Source of the DNA: Bacteroidota bacterium
GTDB lineage: Bacteria; Bacteroidota; Bacteroidia; Chitinophagales; Saprospiraceae
DNA length: 64,000 nt
Direction: 5' to 3'
Assembly: GCA_963169455.1 (NCBI GenBank)
Contig: CAUJDW010000111.1
Span: 1-64,000 of the forward strand
This document shows, one piece after another, positions 6,996 through 14,948 of the stretch. Made by a program: the position numbers and the translations under genes. Under the pieces are notes generated by a model. The model was not told the DNA's origin and searched no databases. It worked only from the letters and a program-made list of their open reading frames with translations. How positions within the stretch are numbered: position 1 is the stretch's first letter; every line of letters starts with the position of its first letter.

Positions 6996-9626
6996 ATGCA
7001 TCGCCTTCTACCCTTATGGCTCACCACCGCTGCTTTTCTCTCCGCTGTGCCGCTCTTTGCAGGCGGTGTCTCCGGCCGCGTTACGGGGCCCGGCGGAACG
7101 CCTCTGGCCTACGCCACGATCTTCGTGCAGCAAACCGGCAGCGGCACAACCACTAATGAAGAGGGTTATTACGAAATCCGCCTGGACCCAGGCCATTACA
7201 CCCTCGTCTTCCAGTTTCTGGGTTACCGCACGGAGGCGCGGGAAATAAGCGTGGGGCGCCAGTTCGAACGCCTGGATGTCAGCCTGGAGGAACAGCCGGT
7301 GCAACTGGGTGAAGTGCTGGTGTCGGGGGGGGATGAAGACCCCGCCTATTCGGTTATGCGGCGGGCTATCGCCAAGGCGAGCTACCACCGCCAGCAGGTC
7401 GAGCGCTACGATGCCGAAGTCTATATCAAAGGTTCGGGCCGGCTGAAGGATTCCCCCTTTTTCCTGCGCAAAACCATCGAAAAGGAAGGCATCGATTCCA
7501 CCGTGGCTTTCACCTCCGAATCGGTGAGCCGCATCAGCTACCAGCGGCCCAACACCTTTAAGGAAACCGTGATCTCCATCTACAGCCAGGGCGACGACAA
7601 CGATACCAGCCCCATGAACTATATCAACGGCAGCTTCTACGAGCCGAAGATCGCGGAGGCCATTTCGCCCCTTTCCCCCCAGGCCTTCGGTTATTACAAA
7701 TTCAAGTACGAGGGTTTTTTCATGGACCGCGGCTACGGCGTCAACAAGATCAGGGTGATCCCGCGCAGCCGGGGGGAGGATGTGTTCGAAGGCCTGATCT
7801 ATATCGTGGAAGACTGGTGGAGCATCTACAGCCTGAAGCTCAAAACCTACAAGCTGGGCTTCGGCGTCGAGGTGTATCAGATGTATGCGCCCATTGAAGA
7901 GAAGGCCTGGCTGCCGGTGAGCCACAAATTCGACGTGGACGGGAAAATCCTGGGTTTCGCCTTCGAGTACCACTACCTGGCCACCGTGCGCAACTACAAG
8001 ATCGAACTCAACCCCAGCCTGCCTTCCGATTTCACCCTTATTGACGAAAAGCTCAACAAGGAACTCGCCGCAGAGCTGAAAAGCCGGGCCGAGGACAAAA
8101 ACGAGGACATCCGGGAGAGGCTGGCCTCCGGGCAGGAGCTCACCCGCAAAGACCTGCGCCGCATCATGCGCGAGTATGAAAAAGAAGGCCGCCGGGAGCA
8201 GGAAGAACCCGAGGTGGTGATGAACACCACCTTCACCGTCGACAGCCTGGCCCGAAAGCGCGACTCCCTCTACTGGGCTGAAATACGGCCCGTGCCACTG
8301 ACGCCCCAGGAGGTGCGCGGTTACCAGCGGGCCGACAGCCTGGCCCGGGTGCAGGCCGAAGAAGTGAAAGCCGACTCCCTGGAATCGGTCGGGCGCAAAA
8401 AGAAAAAATCCGGCTTCAGCCCGCTCGACATCATCGGGGGGTCCAGTTACAAGCTGGGTGAGAATCAGACATTCGCCCATGCCTCCCTCTGGGACCGGAT
8501 ATTCTTCAACCCCGTCGAGGGTTTCAACCTGCACACCGACCTGTCGTACGCCATCAGGAAAGACAACCGCCTGGCGCTCACCCTCACGCCTCGTTACGCC
8601 TTCGCCCGGCAGAAGCTCACGGGCAAGGGGCGGCTGGGCTACAGCTTCGGCAAGGGCGATCAGGGCGGTTCCATCAACCTGGATGGCGGGCGGTACATTT
8701 TCCAGTACAACCCGCAGGAGCCTATCAGCAACCTCTTCAACACCTACCTCAACCTGGTTGAGGAGCGCAATTACATCCGCCTGTACGAAAAGGACTATGT
8801 CCGCCTGAGCCACCGCCAGCAGCTCCAGGAAAACCTGGAGGGCGGGCTGAGCCTGGAATGGGCGCGCCGCTACACCCTGGAGAATATCACCTCCCAGGTG
8901 TGGTTCAATGACGAAGGCCGCATCTATTCGCCCAACCTGCCCGTCAATGAAGAGCTGGAATACCCCCTGCCGGATGAAGAAACGGCCCTCGTGCTGAGCT
9001 TCAGCACAGAGGTGCGCCCCTGGCAGAAATACCGCGTGAACAACGGGAAAAAGGAGCCGGTGGCCAACAGTTCGCCGATCCTGCGCCTGAATTTTCGGCA
9101 GGGGCTCAGGGATATTGGCGGCAGCGATACCGATTACAGCTACCTCGAGCTGGGCTTCAAGCACAAACTGCGGCCCGGCGCGCGCGGCATCCTCGATTTC
9201 AAGGCGGAGGCCGGCATCTTCCTCAACGACAACTACATAGGCTTTGCCGACTACCGCCACTTCATGGGCAACCGCATATCCCTTGTGACTGCCGACCCGG
9301 TGGAGAGCTTCCGCCTGCTGCCCTACTACGATCACAGCACCAAAGATAAATTTGCCGCCGCCTACCTGCACTACCAGTTCCGCAAGCTGCTCTTCACCCA
9401 GATACCTGAGGTGTGGCTGCTGGGCATCAAGGAGAATGTGTTCGTCAACTACCTGGCCACGCCTACTTCCGCCAACTACACGGAAATTGGCTATTCCATC
9501 GACAACATTTTCCGCTTCCTGCGGTTGGAAGCCGCCGTCTCTTTCCAGGACGGGAAGTACCGCGACTGGGGCATCCTGCTGGGCGTGGCGTCCAACCTGG
9601 GCGGGGGGAATTTTACGATACGGTAG
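6996..9626 (+). CDS. DUF5686 outer-membrane protein with carboxypeptidase-regulatory-like domain
   Basis: 876 residues from the ATG at 6996, chosen over an upstream TTG because a signal peptide (MHRLLPLWLTTAAFLSAVPLFA) starts exactly there. Residues about 23-105 are a CarboxypepD_reg-like beta sandwich (GRVTGPGGTPLAYATIFV, then NEEGYYEIRL and GYRTEAREI), as in the N-terminal extension of SusC-type proteins. The remainder matches the DUF5686 type, a predicted outer-membrane beta barrel with a charged middle segment, ending GVASNLGGGNFTIR. The function of this family is not established. It converges with the CHAT-island gene. Confidence 0.88.
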   Translation: MHRLLPLWLTTAAFLSAVPLFAGGVSGRVTGPGGTPLAYATIFVQQTGSGTTTNEEGYYEIRLDPGHYTLVFQFLGYRTEAREISVGRQFERLDVSLEEQPVQLGEVLVSGGDEDPAYSVMRRAIAKASYHRQQVERYDAEVYIKGSGRLKDSPFFLRKTIEKEGIDSTVAFTSESVSRISYQRPNTFKETVISIYSQGDDNDTSPMNYINGSFYEPKIAEAISPLSPQAFGYYKFKYEGFFMDRGYGVNKIRVIPRSRGEDVFEGLIYIVEDWWSIYSLKLKTYKLGFGVEVYQMYAPIEEKAWLPVSHKFDVDGKILGFAFEYHYLATVRNYKIELNPSLPSDFTLIDEKLNKELAAELKSRAEDKNEDIRERLASGQELTRKDLRRIMREYEKEGRREQEEPEVVMNTTFTVDSLARKRDSLYWAEIRPVPLTPQEVRGYQRADSLARVQAEEVKADSLESVGRKKKKSGFSPLDIIGGSSYKLGENQTFAHASLWDRIFFNPVEGFNLHTDLSYAIRKDNRLALTLTPRYAFARQKLTGKGRLGYSFGKGDQGGSINLDGGRYIFQYNPQEPISNLFNTYLNLVEERNYIRLYEKDYVRLSHRQQLQENLEGGLSLEWARRYTLENITSQVWFNDEGRIYSPNLPVNEELEYPLPDEETALVLSFSTEVRPWQKYRVNNGKKEPVANSSPILRLNFRQGLRDIGGSDTDYSYLELGFKHKLRPGARGILDFKAEAGIFLNDNYIGFADYRHFMGNRISLVTADPVESFRLLPYYDHSTKDKFAAAYLHYQFRKLLFTQIPEVWLLGIKENVFVNYLATPTSANYTEIGYSIDNIFRFLRLEAAVSFQDGKYRDWGILLGVASNLGGGNFTIR

Positions 9627-9680
9627 TGTCCGGAGCGTATTGTTTTCCGGGATAATTTTGATTTCAGGTTACTAATACAT

Positions 9681-10481
9681 TCAGAGCCTGAACCCGAGAT
9701 GCTGCGCCAGCCAGCCCTTAAAATTGTCGTCAAAGACATAACCATAGGATTGGACCAGGCCTTCTCTGATTTCTTGTTGCATGACCAGCCTGAAGGCTGT
9801 GAGCCATTCATGCAGATCCGTACCGGCCTGATCCGGAGCTTTGAAAAAACAGCTGTTGAGAATCCCGAACAGAGCCTCTTTGCCTTTGAACTCATCATTT
9901 GGCGTATAAAAAATTCGGCCGACTTCCTCCCTCATGATCTCTTGGCTGATGGCTAAGGCCGGTTGGACCCGATCGCGGATTTGTTGGTCGGAAGGAAATA
10001 AAAAACCTTTGAGTTCTCTGATGTGGTGCTTTTGGCCATCATCCCCGCTTTGGGTATATATCCTGAAATCACTGATAGAATTAGGCACTACCTCAGTATG
10101 CCTCAATGTATCAAGCTCGGTTTGCGGGATACCCGCGCCATCAAATATGGCATCCATAGAGAACAGGACTTTTTGGCCATTCTGCTGCAGGCGTTTCGTT
10201 ATTTTTCTGGGGCCTTGTTCATCGTTATAGATATACTCCAGGAAGAAGCTGTTGCTGCCATCCTCCAGGGGGATGAATTGTTTGTCGAATTCAATTTCCA
10301 TTTGTCCGCCCAGGATGAAAATAAAAGCCTGTCCGTGGAAACAGAATTCATACTTTTGAACACTATCAATAAAGGAGAATCCCCCGGTGTCTGATTTTTG
10401 TTGTGTCCCGCGGGCTTTATTATTCTCTTCTTTCTTTTTCTTGAAGAGGCCTTTAATGAAATCAACTAATGAATTTGCCAT
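9681..10481 (-). CDS. Unrecognised 266-residue partner of the CHAT/NTPase/WD40 protein
   Basis: I do not recognise a family. The product has no signal peptide or membrane helix. Residues 1-30 are a lysine-rich, possibly amphipathic N terminus (LVDFIKGLFKKKKEE), residues 40-180 look beta-rich, and about 185-266 look helical with several aromatic residues. It begins 21 bases after the stop of the 1376-residue CHAT gene on the same strand, so the two are almost certainly co-transcribed. Its base composition is visibly lower in GC than the genes on either side, in keeping with acquired DNA. By position it could be a protease substrate, effector or regulator of the CHAT protein; this is inference from context only. 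Confidence 0.8.
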   Translation of the reverse strand: MANSLVDFIKGLFKKKKEENNKARGTQQKSDTGGFSFIDSVQKYEFCFHGQAFIFILGGQMEIEFDKQFIPLEDGSNSFFLEYIYNDEQGPRKITKRLQQNGQKVLFSMDAIFDGAGIPQTELDTLRHTEVVPNSISDFRIYTQSGDDGQKHHIRELKGFLFPSDQQIRDRVQPALAISQEIMREEVGRIFYTPNDEFKGKEALFGILNSCFFKAPDQAGTDLHEWLTAFRLVMQQEIREGLVQSYGYVFDDNFKGWLAQHLGFRL

Positions 10482-10502
10482 GTTGATAGAGTTTGGTGGT
10501 GG

Positions 10503-13500
10503 TCAATTATACCAGGAGTTGTACTCCAGTTTTTTTAATTTCAGGGGGTTGGCCAGCCGCCGGATGCACCCGTCGTCGCCAAGCGTAAATACATGGCGGC
10601 CATCAGGTGAGAAAGCTATAAAGGATAGCTTCTCATCGCCAAAATCGTTGTAGGTTAAAACCGGATTCTTCGTGCCCGACTGCAGGTCATAAACATGGGC
10701 TACTCCGCCTTCCGGGCCGGTGATGATGTAGCGGCTGTCGGGGCTAAAGGCAAGGGCGTTGACTGCCCTGCCCTGAAGTGTATTGCTGTCATTTTCATCG
10801 GCTTCGAACAGGGCGGCGCCGTCCAGCTTCATCACGGTGAAGCTTCCCAGGCTGTTTTGATCGTTGCCGCCTCCCGCTGCGATATAACGTCCATTGGGTG
10901 CAAAGGCGACGGCAAAGGGCAATTCCGCTTTGATCTCGAATCTTTTGTTCGTCCCTTGTTTTTTGTCCCACAGGTACACCCCCCCGTCGAGGCACCCGGC
11001 AAGCAGGAGCGTTCCATCGGGAGATAAAGCCAGGGACGTTACGGGTTGAGGGTGCTGGAAAGAAGCCACCGTTTTTCCGGAAAGATCCCAGGTTTTTAAT
11101 GTGCCGTCCGCTCCGCCACTTGCGAAATAATTTCCATCGGGAGAGAAAGCCACTGCATTAACCCCACCGGGATGTGCATTGAGTGCCTGAACAGGCTGCC
11201 CTTTTTCGTCCCAGATGATCACAGCCCCGTCTTCACCTCCCGTCAGCATAAGTTTATGTGTCGCAGGAGCGGCCGCTACGGCCTTGATCCATCCTTGGTG
11301 CCCTTTCATGATCAAAGGGCCTTTGTTTTTCAGGTTCCAGAGGAAAGCGGCCTGATAGCTCCCTGCCAAAGCCTCCTGGCCGTCAAAACTTATGGAAAGA
11401 GAATGAGCAAGCCCGCAATCACCAATCATCGAGGACACTTTGGATTCCCGTTTCCATAGCCTCAGCATATTATCGGCCCCGCCGCTTAAGAAGGAGGCGC
11501 CATCTGGTGCAAAGGCGACGGTTTGCACCCAGCTTTCATGCCCTTTATACGATTTCAACATTACCCCGTCGCGGTTCCATAACCTGATGGATTGGTCGGC
11601 GCTTGCCGTGAGCATGTACTGCCAGTCGGGAGAAAAAACAGCCCTGTTGATGCGGCGGCTGTGTCCCCGTAGAATAGAGTATGTTTTATCCTTTATGTTC
11701 CATAAGCGGGCTGTGCCGTCGAAGTAACCCACGAGGATGCCATGTGTCAGGGAATCGCATGTGAGGTCGACCAATCCATTTCCTTCAGCATAGACAAAAG
11801 AGTCCAGGCAAGCCTGGGTGAAGCGGTTCCACAGGTATATTTTGCTGTCGAAACCTCCGCTGATCAGGAGCGTGTCATTATTGCAGAATACAAGGCTTGT
11901 TACCCCCGCAAAGCCATTTACTTTATGGGGAGCTTTCGAATGAGCCTGCCAACTGGTGCGCTGGCTTCCATCGGAAGGCCAGCAGTAAATTTTTCCATCG
12001 CTGCAGCCACCATAAATATATTGTTCGTCCGGAGATAAGATGGCAGTATAAAACTTACCCTCGCCGGAGAAAGACATGGGCTTGGCCTTTCCTGTTTCCC
12101 ATAGCCGTACCAGAGAATCCTGGCAGGCGGTGAGCACCTTTTTTTCGTCTTTGGAAAACCTGGCAGAGGTTACCCAATCAGGGTGAGAAAATGCGGCAAG
12201 AGGGGTGGGCTGATAGGCCAGGGTGGTATTCCATATATAGGCATTGTAGCCGCTGGCCATCAGAATACGGCGGCCGTCAGCAGAAAAAGCAAGGCTGGCG
12301 ATATCTTCGTTAATGGGAAGCTGAAAGGATTGATAAAACTCGTTATCTCTGAAGATGTCGTTTATGGCCTGTAAGGCAGCCAGGTCGTCGGGCCTTTTCG
12401 TCAATGCCTGATTCAGGACATCCAGCGCCTTTGTCGGGTCATTTTTTTCCAAAGACCGGGCTTCGGCTACCCAGGCATTTACCTGGCTCTGAATGCTGGA
12501 ATGCCGCCAGAGCAATAAGGCCGCCAAGGCCAGCAAAACGACAAGGGATACCCCCCCCACCTTCAGCCTTCTGTTCCGTTTCCGCTCTGCCGCCAGCTTC
12601 GCCCGCCTCACCCTGCTCTTCTCCACCAGTTCCTTTTCCTTGCCCGTCCACATCCGCATGCCTCCCGCGCCCGCTTCCACAAGCGCCAAATCCTCCTCGT
12701 CGATGTAGGTGCGCTCCGGGCTGATCTCATAATCGGCTATTTTGGAGCTGAGGATGCGCAGCGCCCGCTGCCCCGGCTTGTCCGAATCGCGGATTTGCTG
12801 TTGCACAATGGGGGCCAGAGTGTCGTGGGCCAGGGCGGTTTGTTCCGGCCCCAGTCCTGCCAGCAGGTAGAGCGATTGTAACTGCGCGATGAGCTGCTGC
12901 AGGACGTCGTTCTGATGCTGATAATGGCCGCGCAGGGCCTCCAGGCTGCGGCTTTCGGCGGTGCCCAGGGGGGTGGTGTGGTAGTGCAGCACGTCCAGCG
13001 CCAGGCCGGAGCTTTCCACCTGCCGGCCGATCTGATTTTCCCATGCCCTGATTTGCGCCATTTGCTGGTGGAAGAAATCACGGAGCAGAATGCCCGCTTT
13101 TTTCAGTTGTTGGTAGCTTTCGGTACGGAATACCCGTCTGTCTTGGGCCTCCTGTTGTTGCCAGAGCTTGGTGAGGGTGATCTGCAGCACGGGGGCGATG
13201 GGCGAGTTCTTGTCTTCCAGCAGGTCGTCGGCGATCAGTACGGGCAGGCCTTCTTCTATTTCCAGCCGGTATTTATTTTGCAGTTGTTGATTGGAGCTCA
13301 ATCCGCCGACGATCTCCAGGATGCCCTTCCTGTCCAGCCGCTCCAGGAAGACTTTTTCTTTGGGCAGGCCAGCTTCCCGGCAGGCCTTTTCGATCTCGGG
13401 TCCGTATTCCTTGCGGTAACTGAGCAGCAGTTTGCCGGTGGGCCGCTCATCGGGGCGGGCAAAGAGGGCGCTGGCGGTTTGCAGGAAAGTATCGAGTTCT

Positions 13501-14633
13501 GATTGCCTGCCTTCCGCGGGGCGGGTAAACACTTCCTCTACCTGGTCCAGTACAATGACGATGCCTTTTTTCCCGGACTGTGCCTCCAGTTGTTTCCATC
13601 GTTCGAGGAGAAGGGCGGCGTCTGTGGTTGTTGCCGGTAATTTCAGGGCTTCCGCCAGATGCCCCGGCAGGCCCGTTTCCGGCTGCCGTCTGGAAAGCCG
13701 GATGTCGTATTCCGCCTCCAGGCGGGGGAAGAGCCCTGCCTCCAGCAAGGAGGATTTACCCACGCCCGATTGCCCGTAGAGCAGAATAGCCGGCGCGGAC
13801 TGTGGGCTGTTTATCCGGTGGTAGAGATCGCGGATGTAGTGGCCACGGCCGAAGAAAATGCGGGCGTCATCTTTATGGTAGCGCGCCAGGAAGCGATAGG
13901 GTTCTTCCGGAAATCCGTAATGGGCCGGGATGTCGGGCAGCCCGAAATAGGGGTCGTTGGCGGCATCGGGTAGGTTCCAGTCGCGCACGGCCTCGGCGCC
14001 GGGGCGGTAATAGGCTTCCCAGGGGAACTGGCTGGCCGCCGCTCGGAGTATGATGCTACGGGTATCGTAGTACTGGTTCATGTCCTGGCTGCCCTTTCGG
14101 GCCTGAACTTTGTATACCGCTTCTTTCCAGGCTTTATCAAGGGGAGCCCCTTCGCCCAGGGCCTGGTAAAAGCTGCCGGCCAGCTCGCAGGCGATGTCAT
14201 CGTTGACGGCGCTGGCCGTACCGATAACTGCGGGAATACCTTGTTCTACAAGAGCCTGTGCCTGCTGGCTGGAAAAGCAGCCGTTCAGGAAGACGAGTTG
14301 CAGGCCTTTCTGGCCGGCCAGGAAGGGAACCAGCCCTTCGCCGTGGGCCAGCTCGGTTTTGCCGCTGGCAGCTTCCAGCAGCAACTCATAACTGCCGGCA
14401 TGGCCCCCGTAATGGAAAGCGGCGATGCGGTTGCGGTATTTTTCCCGTTGAAATGTGGCCGCCAAATCGTCCAGTGTAGCATTGGGCAGGAGCACCACCT
14501 CGCACAACTGCTTATCCTCGGCCTTTTCGAGGGCGCGGCGGAGGCGGTTCAGTTCCTTCGGAAGATTCCGTAGGTATTGGCCGCTTTCTTCCCGTTCGTT
14601 AGCGAACGCAAACAGAAGTACGGGTTTGGGCAT
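10503..14633 (-). CDS. CHAT protease - nSTAND NTPase - TM - double WD40 propeller protein
   Basis: 1376 residues. Residues 1-200 form a CHAT (caspase-like) protease with catalytic His78 in HYGGHAGSY and Cys119 in LNGCFSS. Residues about 255-650 are a STAND-type NTPase: Walker A GQSGVGKSS (287-295), Walker B IVIVLDQVEE (358-367), then helical winged-helix-like sequence. A hydrophobic helix lies at about 693-711, followed by a short helical segment. Residues about 775-1370 contain 14 recognisable WD40 repeats, enough for two seven-bladed propellers. In known STAND systems ligand binding by the repeats drives NTPase oligomerisation and switches on the N-terminal effector, here a protease. The trigger and target are unknown. 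The downstream 266-residue gene is its likely partner. Confidence 0.93.
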   Translation of the reverse strand: MPKPVLLFAFANEREESGQYLRNLPKELNRLRRALEKAEDKQLCEVVLLPNATLDDLAATFQREKYRNRIAAFHYGGHAGSYELLLEAASGKTELAHGEGLVPFLAGQKGLQLVFLNGCFSSQQAQALVEQGIPAVIGTASAVNDDIACELAGSFYQALGEGAPLDKAWKEAVYKVQARKGSQDMNQYYDTRSIILRAAASQFPWEAYYRPGAEAVRDWNLPDAANDPYFGLPDIPAHYGFPEEPYRFLARYHKDDARIFFGRGHYIRDLYHRINSPQSAPAILLYGQSGVGKSSLLEAGLFPRLEAEYDIRLSRRQPETGLPGHLAEALKLPATTTDAALLLERWKQLEAQSGKKGIVIVLDQVEEVFTRPAEGRQSELDTFLQTASALFARPDERPTGKLLLSYRKEYGPEIEKACREAGLPKEKVFLERLDRKGILEIVGGLSSNQQLQNKYRLEIEEGLPVLIADDLLEDKNSPIAPVLQITLTKLWQQQEAQDRRVFRTESYQQLKKAGILLRDFFHQQMAQIRAWENQIGRQVESSGLALDVLHYHTTPLGTAESRSLEALRGHYQHQNDVLQQLIAQLQSLYLLAGLGPEQTALAHDTLAPIVQQQIRDSDKPGQRALRILSSKIADYEISPERTYIDEEDLALVEAGAGGMRMWTGKEKELVEKSRVRRAKLAAERKRNRRLKVGGVSLVVLLALAALLLWRHSSIQSQVNAWVAEARSLEKNDPTKALDVLNQALTKRPDDLAALQAINDIFRDNEFYQSFQLPINEDIASLAFSADGRRILMASGYNAYIWNTTLAYQPTPLAAFSHPDWVTSARFSKDEKKVLTACQDSLVRLWETGKAKPMSFSGEGKFYTAILSPDEQYIYGGCSDGKIYCWPSDGSQRTSWQAHSKAPHKVNGFAGVTSLVFCNNDTLLISGGFDSKIYLWNRFTQACLDSFVYAEGNGLVDLTCDSLTHGILVGYFDGTARLWNIKDKTYSILRGHSRRINRAVFSPDWQYMLTASADQSIRLWNRDGVMLKSYKGHESWVQTVAFAPDGASFLSGGADNMLRLWKRESKVSSMIGDCGLAHSLSISFDGQEALAGSYQAAFLWNLKNKGPLIMKGHQGWIKAVAAAPATHKLMLTGGEDGAVIIWDEKGQPVQALNAHPGGVNAVAFSPDGNYFASGGADGTLKTWDLSGKTVASFQHPQPVTSLALSPDGTLLLAGCLDGGVYLWDKKQGTNKRFEIKAELPFAVAFAPNGRYIAAGGGNDQNSLGSFTVMKLDGAALFEADENDSNTLQGRAVNALAFSPDSRYIITGPEGGVAHVYDLQSGTKNPVLTYNDFGDEKLSFIAFSPDGRHVFTLGDDGCIRRLANPLKLKKLEYNSWYN

Positions 14634-14948
14634 GAGGGGCTCAGTGTTTTGTAAAGGCTCAAAGAAACCGGCAAAATGAAAGATGCTTGCAGGCTCATTC
14701 GCCTGAAATTAGATGCCGCGAATCCATCAATGCACAATATATTATCTTTTGCCCGCTTTGCCTTGAATTAATATTGCAAAGATCAGCACATATTTTCCAT
14801 GGTGAAACCAGGGCCATCCCATTACCTTTTTGCCTGGAAAATTGTTGGAGTGAGGTAACAGTATGCCGTATTACCCGCATACTTGTTTCCAAAGCCCGCA
14901 GAAAGGGCCTACCTTTGCGGCGTAAAAACTACCGTCGCAAATTTTACT
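14634..14948. promoter_or_regulatory. Divergent control region between the CHAT island and purF-like gene
   Basis: This 315-base spacer separates two divergently read genes. It holds the purF-side promoter and, nearer the middle, a dyad CTTTGC-N14-GCAAAG at 14756-14781 in AT-rich surroundings that could be an operator. On the CHAT side a near-match to the reversed TAnnTTTG element (CAAAATGA, about 14672) is present. Roles are inferred from position only. Confidence 0.35.
14884..14917 (+). promoter_or_regulatory. Bacteroidota-type promoter of the purF-like gene
   Basis: TACCTTTG at 14910-14917 fits the -7 consensus TAnnTTTG of the primary sigma factor in Bacteroidota, with a TTG at 14884-14886 in roughly the -33 position (spacing 23). 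The ATG at 14949 follows after about 30 bases. It also argues against the longer frame that would start at 14883, inside the promoter. Confidence 0.55.

Noticed and set aside
7014..9371. A 785-codon open frame antisense to the DUF5686 gene
   Set aside because: Its composition is a shadow of GC-rich codons; the plus-strand product has a signal peptide and family motifs.
9681..10481. Bacterial gasdermin
   Set aside because: The size and neighbour fit, but I see no gasdermin-like N-terminal features or conserved pattern; kept as unknown.
10503..14633. Type III-E CRISPR (Craspase) component
   Set aside because: The CHAT domain here is joined to an NTPase and WD40 repeats, not TPRs, and no cas gene or array is present.
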